The notes under the pieces: model-generated | Database searches by the model: none | Told to the model about the DNA's origin: nothing | Seen by the model: only the letters and a program-made list of their open reading frames with translations | NCBI GenBank assembly: GCA_010094045.1 | Contig: ML986621.1 | Coordinates: 62,001-126,000 of the forward strand | Reading direction: 5' to 3' | From: Lojkania enalia | Taxonomy: Eukaryota > Ascomycota > Dothideomycetes > Pleosporales | Length of the DNA: 64,000 bases | Shown: positions 47,058 through 59,598 of the stretch, in pieces | Layout of the letters: the number at the start of each line of letters is the position of its first letter | Position numbering within the stretch: the first letter of the stretch is position 1 | Translations under genes and position numbers: made by a program

Positions 47058-49031
47058 ACTATGCTCAATTCTCGCAAAGCCTACGCCGAGAGTGATCGAC
47101 CTCGCTTGGTACTACAGAAGGCCTTCCTCTACCAGGAGCCGAACTGGATTACAAGCCTGGCGACGCTAAATAATATCTTACTACATCAGCCAATTCCCGG
47201 TTATAATATCCCGCTCGGACAGTCCAAAAATATCTAGCCCTGAGCTCGTCTAGAGGATGTGCACGCCGCAACCAAAGTGGAGACACGAGCGTAAAACAGA
47301 ATGTTTGCGCAGGCTCCGGGACACAGCCGCCAAATCTTTTAGTGAATATACCTACTTGCCTCACTATATCTACCGTTATTCGGGCTCTCAACAAAAAATG
47401 GATATCAGAAATGATCAAGAAACCTGCATTCCAACCTTTCCTTAAGTGTAGGTGCTCCCTACTACCGGATCATTACCGGATAGACATTTATACCAGATAA
47501 ACAAAGTCTCCACCATAAAGTCCACCCCTGGGGATTTCTCTACCCGTCGACGCCGGGCTAATGGGAACACTCTCTCGTTACTATTTCCTCCTGAACAGCA
47601 GTGGGCCCAGCATGCGCGATTCGAACTGGTTAATGGCATCAGCAGATTTTCTGGAACCATGATTTTGCTCGTGGTTTAATAGCCTTGCTGCGCTTTCATG
47701 CATCAGCGATTTGTCGGCCTTATTTTACATGTTTTGTCTGAATGATGGTGCAACAAGAATACCGGAATGCACGGGGCTCCTCCCCACGATTGCATGCGCC
47801 GGAAATCCTGCGAGCTCGACTCCATTTGAGGCGGAGAACGGTTTCACCATACGAGCACGGCAAATAGACACCGTGAGCACCCCCTTTTTTTTTCCATTAA
47901 GAAAAGCGCAACTCTTCTCGTACCGAATGCAGAGTTTATACTACATCACCTTAAGTCATGCATAGCTATATAACAGCCATGACAGCAGTTTGACTTTGCA
48001 TACTCCCTAGTGAACTAAATCAATGTTACTACGCACTATTTGGGCTGTACCAGCAATGCTAGCGGCTTTTGAGCTCAATGCTTGCCAACTGCATGCACGA
48101 ATTGGACGCCGGTCCCAACCGGCCAAAGGTGATCATTCGAGGACTATATGACACACTTCTGCCAGATTGGGACCAATGTCAAATGTCCCCGTGTAATTTG
48201 TAGTGACTATTGGTATACTCCGTAAAGCGTTTTGGTCGAGATTGTTGGTGTTCATTAGAATACAGCACGGAACAGACAGTGCTATGTCAGCCATTTTTAC
48301 TATGCCCGTAGCTTATCCCACGCGCTGGCAACCGAAGGGAGCATATGGCATCATGATTGAACCGTTTTCATTATTAGCCCTATCATGTGCCGCGTTCTTG
48401 CGTCCGCTGAGAGGACAACGCGATCCTTTTCGGATAAGTGCGGGAGCGGCTCGGGCCGCATCCAATGGATCGCTCAACTGTCTTCGCTTGCACCATCTCA
48501 TGTTGAGCGCTGGTGGGTCGGGCGAATACCCTCGGGACCTTAAGTGACATTACGTTTTGTCTCACCCAACCGCCAGAGAATTGGCAGACGGTGGACGAGA
48601 TGTGTGTGCTGTGCCGCTTTGAGTCAGGACGTCCTCACAGCTCAACCCTGGGACCGCGTCCGATTCCTTCGAACCCGTGTCTGGACCGAGTCTGGCGCTT
48701 CCATCCAGACCAGAGTGCACGGCCGAGTGCTACGTCGCGAAGGTGCAGCGGTGCCCAGTCCCGTCCCAGAGGGTGAGTCGCAACCAAAAATCTCCGTCAG
48801 GCCAAATCGCTCCGAGAGGCGTATCCACTCTTATTATGATTTAAAACAAGTGGCGCGCCGGGTACGAGGTTTGTAGGTGGATCGGAGAGCGGGATTTATT
48901 GACACCAATGCAGTTAATTAGCCAGAGGCGGGGAGACGCTGATACACATCCCGTGGCCACCACCTATCTCCACCACTCTTATACGAATCGTTTCGCCGGA
49001 TCTCTCTCCGCCGCCTGCACCCATCAGCAGC
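47058..49031. other. Region without a recognised gene
   Basis: 2.0 kb between the regulator and the patatin gene. Only short unmatched frames; the last part must contain the patatin promoter. Confidence 0.5.
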
Positions 49032-50910
49032 ATGTCATGGGTTGAGGTCAATTTCAACTTGGTCCGGTACTCCCCCGTCGAGCAGACACACTACTTCTAC
49101 GATCCAAATTACCCAACCGCTATCCAGTTTCTACTGAGCGGCCGTTGGGAGCCTTGGGACGTGGGCTGGGTGCGCAAGTGAGTCTCTCCCGGACCTCAGC
49201 GGCCCCGAGCTGACCAAATGTCAGTAACGCGAAAGATCCCGAGGTCAAGCGCATCGCCGAGGATGCTGAAACTAAACTGATCAACGATCTCTCTTCTGGC
49301 TACAGGCCATGGCCGCCCTCTGGGGTTGACGGTGTCGCAGGCCCGAGCGCTAGTCATGGGCATTCTGCGTCCACGGGCAACACCCGTCTCCTTGCTGCGA
49401 GGGTTGTACCTCATGATGATACTCCCGGCGAACCCCAGAGTCAAAATCATGCCCTTGCCCACAATCACGGGAGTCCTAATTCAGTACTACCGCCGCACAG
49501 CCGGCCATATATCTCGCCATACCAGCCGTCGCCCATCACACCAACTTTTAGTCACGAGTCCTTCTCCCATTATGACAACTCACAGGGCCGCTTGACTCCA
49601 GGCACGAGCAATGGCAGTCCGCCGGCCCATTTCCCGCAGGATGTGAATGGCAATGAAGCGCCGCCATCCCCAATTCCGACAGTATACCGCGAAACAAAAG
49701 TCCTCCTCTCCCTCGATGGCGGCGGCGTTCGCGGACTGTCCCAAGTCCTTCTCGTCGAATCTCTGGTCAATGCGATTTGCACCAGGATGGGACGACGTGC
49801 AGACCCGTTCCAGATATTCGACCTTATTGGTGGATCGTCAACAGGAGGCCTACTAGCGATCATGCTTGGACGCCTCCGCATGCGACCCCATCGAGCCCGC
49901 GAAGCTTATGTCAAGCTGGCCAAAACAAAGTACTACGACCAACGCAACTTTTGCCTCTCCATGGATCCCCATGCCGTGCTGTACCAAAACGAAGAAGATG
50001 ATCACGAAAACGCCATCAAGGATGTAGTTAGAGGCGAGCTTGGCGGCTCGGAAGACGAGCTATTCGTCGACCCGCGACCGGACTCTACCCATGTGTAAGT
50101 GATACTGAAAGCTCTTTGAAGTTATAATGTGTCGCATTCAATTAAATATCAGGACTCTGGTTTGTTCTCCTGCATGTTGCTTCATTCCGTTTCTATAGGA
50201 GTCCTTCGACCCCTCTATGTGTATCTCGACGGTTCCATCTGTAGTCTCTACTCGCTCTGCGTTCTAGCACAAGTCTAACCCTAACTCTTATCAGCTTCGT
50301 TGTGTCAACCAAGGTCGACATCGGCTTCAACCGCCCCGCACTCATACGCTCGTATCCGACTCGCCGCATATCCGGCCCAGAAATCGATCCCGACATGAAG
50401 GTATGGGAGGCTATGAAAGCCACATCGGCAGCCCCACGATACGCGGCTGGCGGTGCGGTCCGAAGATCAGTCATCGCACCCGGCCTCGTTGACTACGGAA
50501 CTGCGAAGAACAATCCGGTCAAGGACCTCGTCTACGAGTGCAGGAAACTCTATTCCTTCGCCAACGACACGCAAATCATCATTTCGATCGGCGCCGGCAT
50601 GGGCGCAGACCGCAGCCAAGAACTACAGGAAATGGCCAACGGCGTCGACATCCGAAACATGGAGGCCAACGCTGCGGCAGACAAGTTCCAAGACGATTTC
50701 AGACCGGTGATAGAGTCGGGTTGGATGAAGTATTTCCGGTTCAATGTCCCGAATCTGCACGATGTGCCGTTGGAGGAGTGGGATCAAATGGATAAGATGA
50801 TGGAGAAGACGAGGGCGTATTTGGAGGACGCGGAGGTCGGACACCAGTTTTATGCTTGCGTTGATGCTGTTGCGGCACTGCTGATGGGCGAGCCTTGGAA
50901 GAGGAATTAG
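49032..50910 (+). CDS. Patatin-like phospholipase/acyl hydrolase
   Basis: Exons 49032..49177, 49225..50094 and 50295..50910 (543 aa). The family hydrolyses acyl ester bonds of lipids with a Ser-Asp dyad. The oxyanion loop LSLDGGGVRG is near residue 209-218, the nucleophile elbow GGSSTGG near 251-257, and the Asp box reads DYG (about residue 405) in place of the more common DGG/DGA. An N-terminal 50-residue module (SWVEVNFNLVRYSP, then AIQFLLSGRWEPWDVGW) and a His/Pro/Ser-rich linker come first. No signal peptide or membrane helix is seen. The second intron (50095..50294) is 200 nt, long for this genome. No nucleotide-binding or repeat domain is attached, so it is not an NLR-type receptor. Confidence 0.92.
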
Positions 50911-52162
50911 TAGTCTTTAGCTCGGCTAGTGATATGGCGTAGGCATGGACTGGAGATGATAAGAGGCGTAATGGCGTTTCTCTAGCTTCCGGATTTGGTA
51001 TTTCGGCGAGTTTTCTTCTTTCAGTGACACGAAATGCTTCATGATTGACGACTTCATGGCTTGTAAAATCATTAACGACAGTATAGAGTAGTACTCGTAG
51101 AATTTCTGTTCTGCAAAGGGCATCTGGTAGGAAATCTGAAAGCGTTCAATTTCCAAATCTAGGGGTGGTGAATATTGGAATATACATTATACCAGTAAAA
51201 AGCCTGGATATGCATGTTTTCCGAGTGGGGAAGTGATGAACCCATTGTATTTGCTAGCCCATGCGCAATGTTCGAATAAGGAACCCCGTTGTTGAATATC
51301 AAGATTGTGGTGTATTTCGGGAATACGCTTTATAGTGGCGAAGGTGGGTTTGACTCGTGTTTCGCTTCGAATTGTTTTTAATAATATAAAAGGACCTTAT
51401 TGCGACTCTAGTTTAGACATCGTGCTATCATGTAACGATGTCGGTTTTCCCCCAATGCGTAGCGGCCTACTAGGCAGTGAAGAAATGTTACAACATTATA
51501 AAGCTAGGAATACAGGGTTCAACTCCGTATCCGACACTCACTATTCTCTGAGAATCACCGATCTCTGGGAAAGCGGTATATTAGGGTTTGCCATGCGGGT
51601 CTCAAGACAGCGGGACGGAACCTCCACACCGTTCGGCTGCTACCCACTCTCTCCGCATGACATCACTTCTGATGCACCCTTACTCCATGTGCCTTCCGCG
51701 ATACCCCTATATCACCACTATCCAAGGATTGCTCTGGGGTATGCGAAACAAGATCAAAGCTACGCCGCATCTTGGGCGCCTTAAAGCTGCTGTGCGAAGA
51801 TCATGACGCAAAATCTGATCCTTTCTCTTGGCAGCTCACTACTGTCATAACAATCGCATTGGTCGATGACGGTAGGATCAAGCTACCCCAAGTATATTAT
51901 GGTTATCTTGGCGTACGGCGAATTGAACCGGTGCCTTGGTACTGTTGTTTCTATCAAAGATTGGCGGAATCGAAGCTCTCCCTGGAAAAGCCACTCGCCT
52001 TGTGACGTGACCTATGCTGGGGGTGCACGTTAAGCAAGATAGAGCGCATTCTGTAATAACATATGCTCGATAGGTACGTAGCAAAGTGATTGCTCCTCCA
52101 TAATTCTACGATTCCTCTCTTACTCTCCATTATTCTTCTCAGTCCGTCACCCAATTCCAACC
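50911..52162. other. Region without a recognised gene
   Basis: 1.25 kb, AT-rich with small unmatched frames. The promoter of the MFS gene must be at its right end. Confidence 0.5.
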
Positions 52163-53967
52163 ATGGCGGCGACAGCCCCAGACACTGAGCGCTATGCCGA
52201 GGGCCAAGAGCTCGAGCAGGAGAAGACGGATCGAATCATTGAAGGCGACAAGATCGAACTCCAAGACTCGGATGCTTGGGATAAGCTTGGTTACAGCTTC
52301 CCCACATGGCGCAAATGGCAAATCCTCGGCGTGGTCTTTCTCATCCAGATCAGTATCAATATGAATGCTTCCATGTACGCTAATGGTGTCACGGCCATAT
52401 CTGAGCAATATGGTGTTAGCAAGCAGGTAAGCGTATCTACAGCAATGCCAAGTGTAAAGATTGCTTGGAATTCACACGAAGTAGGTGGCTCGTATTCCCC
52501 AAATGACCTTCTTGGTCGCGTACGCTTTCGGCTGTGAGCTCTGGGCGCCGTGGAGCGAGGAATTTGGACGCTGGCCCATTCAACAACTCAGTTTATTTCT
52601 CGTCAATCTGTGGCAGATTCCGTGTGCCCTCGCGCCAAACTATGGCACCTTTGTGATTTGTCGACTATTGGGTGGTCTTTCAACTGCCGGTGGATCAGTG
52701 ACACTTGGTGTGCTCGCTGATATGTGGGAGCCAGATGGCCAAGAATACGCTGTGGCATTCCTAGTTCTCTCTTCTGTGGGCGGCTCGGTAGTAGGTGCTA
52801 TCGTGGGAGGCTTCGTGGAGAGATATGCCGCTCTACCCTGGATCTTCTGGGTGCAAATGATTGTCGGCGGAGTAGTTCAGCTCGTGCACTTGGTTTGCAA
52901 CCCAGAGACCAGGGCCACTATCCTTCTCGATAGGGAGGCCAAGCGTAGGCGGAAGACCGGTGAAGACCCCAACGTATATGGCCCGAATGAGATTAGGCCA
53001 CAGAGGATGACTGGAAGAGAGTTCTGGACTATCTTCTCAAGGTACGTATCTCGTTCAAGCTGTATAAGTGTCATTCTTACTAACAGCGCTTAGGCCTTTC
53101 TACATGTTCGTTACTGAGCCTATCGTTCTATGGCTTTCCCTGCTCTCCGGCTTCAGCGATGCTCTCATTTTCACCTTCCTCCAATCATTCACGCCTGTCT
53201 ACGAGCAGTGGGGTTTTGGGGTGGTTGGCATAGCATTGGCTTTCGTGCCGTAGGTATTCCAGTCCACTTTCCTCATAAAGATATCTAACGGATCTCAAGA
53301 TTACTCATCGGGTATTTCCTGGCCTACTTATCCTACCTCCCTTCGATCCACCATTTCCGCGGGAGGCGCCGACGCGAAGGAGGTCATGCTGTCGCACCAG
53401 AAGTCCGGCTTTGGTGGCTCTTATTCCTGGCCCCGCTCGAGACAATCGGCCTCTTCGGCTTCGCGTGGACGTCGCTTGGTCCCGATTACGGCATACCGTG
53501 GATTGCGCCTATGATCTTCACCTCTCTAGTCGGAATCGCAAATGTAAGTCTTGTATCCCTGTTAGCCTCTTCCATATTTCTCTGACGTGTTTTGCTTGAA
53601 GTACGCAATCTACCAATCTTCTATCGACTACCAGACTGCAGCCTATGGTCCCTATGCCGCTTCTGCCACTGGCGGCAACGACCTTGCGCGCGATTTCCTG
53701 GCTGGAATCGCGGCGCTTTATTCCACACCCATGTATGAGAATATTCCCGGTCGGCCTCTCGAGTATGCATCAACCATCCTTGCCTGCCTCGCTGTCTTAG
53801 TCACGATCCCAATCTACATCGTGTACTGGAAAGGACCTGAAATCCGAGCCAAGAGCAAGTTTGCTCAGAGCTTGGATAAGACGAGGGAGAAGTCCAAGGA
53901 GAAGAGGCGCAAGCAGAGTCTGACGGGGCTGAATGATGGAGAGAGGGAGCATAAGGAAAGAGTGTGA
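52163..53967 (+). CDS. Major facilitator superfamily exporter, DHA1 type
   Basis: Exons 52163..52426, 52485..53041, 53094..53249, 53300..53543 and 53602..53967 (528 aa). It shows about twelve hydrophobic helices, with the loop-2 motif region WAPWSEEFGRWPI, helix 4 FVICRLLGGLSTAGGSVTLG with motif-B-like Arg, and helix 5 VGGSVVGAIVGGFV. A cytoplasmic loop rich in Lys/Arg lies between the halves (LLDREAKRRRKTGED). Helices of the second half include FYMFVTEPIVLWLSLLSGF and YQTAAYGPYAASATGG near helix 10-11. DHA1 members pump drugs, polyamines or metabolites out by proton antiport; the closest look is the polyamine/fluconazole-resistance-like group, but the substrate is unknown. The C-terminal tail is strongly basic and contains KSKEKRRKQ. 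Confidence 0.9.
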
Positions 53968-54841
53968 GTATTTGCGACTCGAGATAGAGTTAGAGATTTG
54001 GAGATCTTTGGAAGGTATTAGAGGTCGGGATAGCTAGATAATGGCGAAGGGCTACTTTCACTAGACTGTATTATCTTGGTCTGTAAATGGTAATGATAGA
54101 AATATACGGATACCCGATGGAGGGGAACTTCCTGTCGTATTTATGCAATGTAATTTAGATGCGACAGAGTCCTTTGTGCCCCGCTACCTGCAGTTTTTGC
54201 ATTTGAAAACTTCGACCATTGAAACTTTCACCGTGGCCCGACGTCATACAACGTCTGCTATCTGAAATATCCGTCCGCATAGGCAGTATAAAATCTACGC
54301 TAGAGAATCGTTAAGAATTTTATCATTGAGACAATCGAGAAGGTGGCTTTCTCAAGAATAAAGTGTACACGAACTCCCGGTCTAGTACTGCTTTTAGTCT
54401 ATTTACATTCACAAGGTCTTGCTAAAAGCTTGTTATGCGGAAGAGATATATATAAATATGTAGTTACAAAAACCCCTAAGCTGAGCATTTAAAACGGATA
54501 GTTTATTTAACAATATACTATAAATTAATGGTTCACCTGCTAAAAGTAGGGTCGTTAAACTTTTGAACTAGGGCTGTATATTATAATAGTGTGGAAGTGG
54601 TAGCAACTAAGACCGTTTAATAGTAATATTTAATGTTGACTTTGTTAGAACCTGGTCAAGAATTAAACTATATTACCGATATTGTTGTTTTATTTGGCGG
54701 AGGAGATATACTTCGTATCCTTCGACGACCTCAAGGATCGTAATTTTAAGTCATTTCAATACGAATGTCCGCACCCTGACATCCGACTAGTTATGCTCTC
54801 CCACCAAATACAAACTGACCCGCATAAAGGTAGAAAAATAG
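53968..54841. other. AT-rich intergenic region
   Basis: Strongly AT-rich, many TpA steps, no open frame of note. Together with the adjacent HET relic it forms a decayed block. Confidence 0.5.
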
Positions 54842-56226
54842 TCAAGAGCACCTATTTCCTTTGGAACAAAGTTCCAATACCCCCGGTATGGCAACAGGCC
54901 ACAGGAAGGAGCTAGACACTGTTAAGTTTGTGAACTTTTCGAGCGGCGAGTCAAACCGAACACTGCTCTGATTTATTTCGATGGAAGGGATCTTCGGATA
55001 AGTTTCAATAGGCTGAAACAAACTAGTCACAATTTACTGCATAGCTGTAGGTAGCTTGGGGATTTGAGATCGGGCATACCATAGACGTTGTCCGAATTAA
55101 GATAGACACGGTAGGTTGCAAGCTCTGGGGTATATTCAGAGCCTGGAGATGCATTGATATCAACGTTCTGGTGCATAATTGGTGGTAGAAGGCTCGCCCG
55201 TGACCACGATAGAGCGAGATATGCTGACGATCGCTTCACTAGTTTAAGCGCACTCCAGAGGAGCGACGGACAAACATAATCCAGCCGAATCCTAGCAATG
55301 TATGAGAGCTTGAAGCTCTTTCCAATAAGCCTGGACAGGCCTGAGATAGCTGGAAGACGGTCACTCTCGACCATTGGTTTCCTCTTGGAATACCAATGAA
55401 CATGAGGAATCCAGAATAGGGACTAAACATCCTCTTTAGATGTATGACGAAGTTGAGCCTAGATCAGCCCTCTACTAAGCTAGACCATTTCTTCAAGGCC
55501 CTTTTGACAAATATTAACCTGCGGGTTCGTGCCTTGTATTTCGGCGACTCGGAAAATCCATCTGAATCCGGTCTTGCCTTTGTTATAAAACTCAGATGGG
55601 TCGTGGTATAAAGTGGCAGCGCTAGCAAGCATTCTTGCAGAACCCAACCTCTTGATTCGAGTTGCCCGGTATAGGAAGCTCGGCTGTCGGTCTCGCAAAT
55701 GCGACCCATGCTCATCGCTTCTTCAGATTCCTCAACATTGACACTAGCATCCGCGATATTTATCGTTGCATTCTTGAAAATCTCATCCATCATCTCGGAT
55801 TCACGTGCCTAGTCTTCCTGGAAGCCCTGAATGATACGAAGCGAGTGCATCCAGAGGTACCGAAATCCTAGATATCGTGTAAGGATGACCGCCTCCTTGA
55901 AGACGCGGATCAGTGAATCGAATGATATGTTCGTGTGATGTTGCTGGAGTGTCGCCTGTGTACTGCGAATGAAGATTCCTGGTTCCCATCGGCGACTCGG
56001 TGTCTAACAACTGATAGGCCTTTGCTCTCCCGTTTGGCAATTTGGGTCTCCGACAGTTGCGAAAGCTAAGACTGATCTTGAAGAAGTTGGCTTTTAGAGG
56101 TAAGTCGAAGATCACCGCGCAGATCTTTAGACTAAGATCAAGAGCATAGGATGGGATGAGGGTTCCGAGGCGGGTATAGTAACAAATAGAATGGCCTACA
56201 GAAGTAATATCCTGACACTTTGTCAA
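54842..56226 (-). pseudogene. HET-domain gene relic (heterokaryon incompatibility family), broken
   Basis: Minus-strand fragments align in order with a HET protein. VFKEAVILTRYLGFRYLWMH and SLRIIQGFQED come first, then MMDEIFKNATINIADASV, LESRGWVLQECLLALPLY and a C-terminal part AISGLSRLIGKSF with SSAYLALSWSRAS. The domain's WARE-type motif is cut by TAG at 55811..55809 (ED-stop-ARE where families have EDWARE). Other stops and frame changes occur near 55490-55440 and 55030. HET proteins trigger cell death when unlike hyphae fuse; this copy cannot make a full protein. The neighbouring sequence is AT-rich. Confidence 0.8.
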
Positions 56227-57691
56227 CTATTGGCGGATTAACTCTACTACGAATCCGATAGTGTTCTCGAGTCGTTGGAATTGCCCATAGCATCTACGGG
56301 TATGGCATTAGGTTCGGTTCTTGATCTCGGAGCGTTACAACAATTTTTTCATTCGTTCCCTCAGCCTAGATGAAATGACAGATTGAGGTTATGGAGGGCA
56401 ACAATTGTTTAGCTGTGGGGCAAGGCCTTAGTCTCCAACGAGGCCGAGATTGCTAGCTCTCACCTGCAAGTCCTGAAAGTATCCTGTTCTCAAATTAAAA
56501 ACAAAAAAGGCAATGCTACCCATTATAGGGATCTATACTCATGCATAATACTTGGTGTCTTCTAAGCTATGACCAAACTCTCTAGGTGAGTAAGGGGAAC
56601 AATGAGTTGGGCTTGTCACCTTGAACGGCCTTGGTCGAATACGTCGCAGCTTTTTGCCGGATTTCGGATGTAAAGATAGCGTATTGTTATCTTACAAACC
56701 GATTATCGATTTGAATTATTTGATATTGGAAGATCATCAACTAATGCCTGATCCAATGCCAAGGTTGGCACAGAAAGGAATGAAAAGTGACAAGATATCT
56801 TGACTATTGCTAAACACCGTAAGGTAAATTCCTTTTCTTCGGCTCTCGTAACATCTTTGACCAGTAATGAAGATCCGTTCATGAGTCTAGCTTACTATTT
56901 CTACACTAGCGCCCATACTTCTCTTAGCATTTAGCGCACCTCTCTTAGAACCTCATAACCTTCAGCTCGGCCTATTTGCTAAGATCTCGTTGACAATGAA
57001 TTCTTTGAGCTTCCAAGCTCGCGGACGTTCATGAATTATTTTCTTACACACAGAATCGTTGCTTTAGTAGTTTGTTCGTCAAAACCATGTTTATCGAGTT
57101 TCTACTCCGTTGCAACATCGCTCGCTTCCTGTAGTGTATTACTGAAGAGGCTGATAGGAACTGGTTAGTGAGCCAGAACTTCTTTGCTGCTCATATTCCA
57201 CTGCAATTTCTAGCATGCATGAGTGGTTTTGCTTAATAATCACCGTCCGGTCACCATCTTCCTATGACTACCTGCGTCTGCTCTTACGTGACCTACATTG
57301 CCGTACGAAAGAAGGCTAGTATTTATATTCCTATTAGAGGTTAGAATTTAATGAGAAGCGCCTATACTGTGGGAATATCTGTTGCACACTAAAATCTCTC
57401 ATGTTAAGAAATAGGACCCAGCTCCGCGCAAAACTGGCCTAGATCCGCAGCACACTACAATGTGAATACGGTGGTTCTAACCTCTATATTTGAAGATTAA
57501 AGATGTTGATAGACCGTTAACAGACACCCATTTATACAAGGCAGAGAACTTGTGGAGATGAATATGAATAAATGTCTTGTAAATACTAGACCCAGGATAT
57601 TAATGGCACGCCTATGCCACCCTTATCCAAAGCACCGAATTTCTACCCTACGAAAAGGAAAAGAATGCAAGGGGAATTAAAGATGTGCCTA
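56227..57691. other. AT-rich intergenic region
   Basis: 1.5 kb with no recognisable gene or RNA. May include the decayed promoter of the HET relic. Confidence 0.5.
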
Positions 57692-59271
57692 CTACTGCTC
57701 AACAAGATGTTTTCTCTCATTGCTTCCTATTGGCTCAGCATCTTCATCTTCAGAGATTAGTCCTTCAAGTTCGAATTCTTCGGCATCTCGTATCCGCCTG
57801 TCTGCCCTAGCGTGGCCATTCGGAACACTTCCATTAGTGAGTGGAGCCTCGGGGTCAGCCTTTGAAGTCGAGCTCCAGGCATGTACAGCATAGAGATGTA
57901 GGAGCATGTTGACGACTAGAATTTATGTTAACACAGTTTAAATCATGACGAAAAGCATGAGAACCTACAAAGGAAGAGGAGGAATGCGATGCTGTATAGG
58001 ATCAACACATAAGAAACGTGCGTGACGTTGGCGTCGGATAAAAGCTGCATTTGTTCTTCCGTGGCCCCCATGAACAAGAAACCTGAGGCGTATAGTAGAA
58101 ATGGCGTCAGGTATTGGAAGCTGCTTGGATCCGACCCATCCTCCGTCGTTGAGTTGCGATCTTTCAGTACGAATGAGATCTCGATAATCCGGGTGAGACC
58201 GGCGGCCATCAACGTATATCCGAATATAGTGTGGATCATAGTAGATAAGGGAAGGTGCTGAGGATGGGCCGACATAGCATAGCCTGTCAGCAAAATAACA
58301 ATTGCTGGAATGAGATTCCTCTTTGGGCGCCCGTCTCTTTTGCGGCTCAGCCAAATCCCAAGGAGACCAGCACACCACCAGACAATTCCCATAGTCGTGT
58401 GCTGCAAGTCATTGTGTACCCATGGACCACCCCAACGGTGCTCAGTGAACGTGTTGACGCAACCCCATGCAGCAATAACGAGCGAATCGAAGAATTCCTG
58501 GCTTCGGCCCGTCCTCCTGAGCCAAAGTTGTCCAACCAGCAGAAGTATAGTAAGAAGGACTCCGTAGGCAATGAAGGCCGAGCCCATAATAAAGTGGGCT
58601 AAGCACTGTCCGATATGATCGCCGCGGCAGAACCCCATTGCTGTGATACCCCCAAATAGGAATTGCACCCATATCACAATTGGCATGAGCTTTCCTACGA
58701 TCCCATGTGCTAGGACAACAATCTTCCTTATCTTTCCGTGTATTCCTCTTTCAAGATGTAGCTTCAAGTAGATGCCCATTGCGACTTGGACAATAAGCCA
58801 AAGCATGATAATGGGGACGAACTTGGAGTGGATATTTGGCGCAAATTGGCGGCCCTTGTGTTTGTGTCCAAGGAAGTATCCTATTATCGCAAGGGCGGTG
58901 CCGGTGCTCTGAACGGGAACGTGCCATTTCGATCGAATGATCTAGACTTATCAATATGACGGGCAAGCGATGATGAGAACCCCACGCAACGTACCCCCAG
59001 AACCATCCCCGTTGGAAAAAGTATGCCCCATGCCAGCGACTGGATCAAGATATGAATCCATAATATCGAGTCCTGAGGAATCCGTCAGCATCCATCTCCT
59101 TGAACGTGTAGCGCCACGCGGCCGCGGCAGACGTACAATTGGATCGTCGGAAATGGCGTGGCCTTCTTCTATCTTGTCCATGTGGTGTTCGTGTGCCTCT
59201 ACGCTGAGAGAAAAGCTGAAGAGCGTCGCCACGAAGGCAGCTGCCTGCATCTTAAGCCCGAATCGGGTCAT
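57692..59271 (-). CDS. Ytp1-like multi-pass membrane protein
   Basis: Exons 59137..59271, 58995..59072, 57969..58941 and 57692..57915 (469 aa). A signal peptide (MTRFGLKMQAAAFVATLF, then SFSLSVEAHEHH) is followed by the splice-restored DSILWIHILIQSLAWGILF and PTGMVLG-IIRSKWHVPVQ typical of the DUF2427 part. The Ytp1 part shows EFFDSLVIAAWGCVNTFTEH, RWGGPWVHNDLQHTTMGIVW and GYAMSAHPQHLPLSTMIHTI, with about ten helices in total. The tail after the last helix is acidic (EEFELEGLISEDEDAEP). Conserved histidines in helices suggest metal or haem contact as in cytochrome b561-like folds, but the family's function is not established. It is divergent from the Swi5 gene across 327 bp. Confidence 0.9.
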
Positions 59272-59598
59272 GTTTGCTTTCACTGGTGCGGCCGCCGGCC
59301 GTGAGACCTGCTGGGTGTCACCTGGGGAGAAGCGAAGGAGATTTGTGTCTCCGACGTCGCAGGTGTTAGGCGTAGATGGACATGTACATGTATACGCGGC
59401 AACCGGCTGAGCAGGGAGCGGAGGAAACGGGGGCGCGGACCGGGCGAGCAGATTGTTTCTCTTCGTTCATGCGTCGTCGAATGCCGCTTACGTGAACGGA
59501 AGGTGCAGCCTTGGCGGCCGCGCCCGCCGACCGGGGCCCTCAGATGCCCAATATTGATCCAATATGCCGGCGTCACCTTCGAACCCCATTTCATCGCT
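59272..59598. promoter_or_regulatory. Shared promoter region of the Ytp1-like and Swi5-domain genes
   Basis: 327 bp between divergent start codons, GC-rich at the centre. No specific site is named. Confidence 0.5.

Noticed and set aside
47058..49031. Small frames on both strands between regulator and patatin gene
   Set aside because: No similarity, no splice-consistent model, typical chance lengths.
51500..51545. GGTTCAACTCC motif resembling a tRNA T-arm
   Set aside because: The flanking bases do not form a T-stem, acceptor stem or anticodon arm.
45774..53967. A secondary-metabolite cluster formed by regulator, lipase and MFS exporter
   Set aside because: No backbone enzyme (PKS, NRPS, terpene synthase) is present and the genes are spaced by 1-2 kb gaps.
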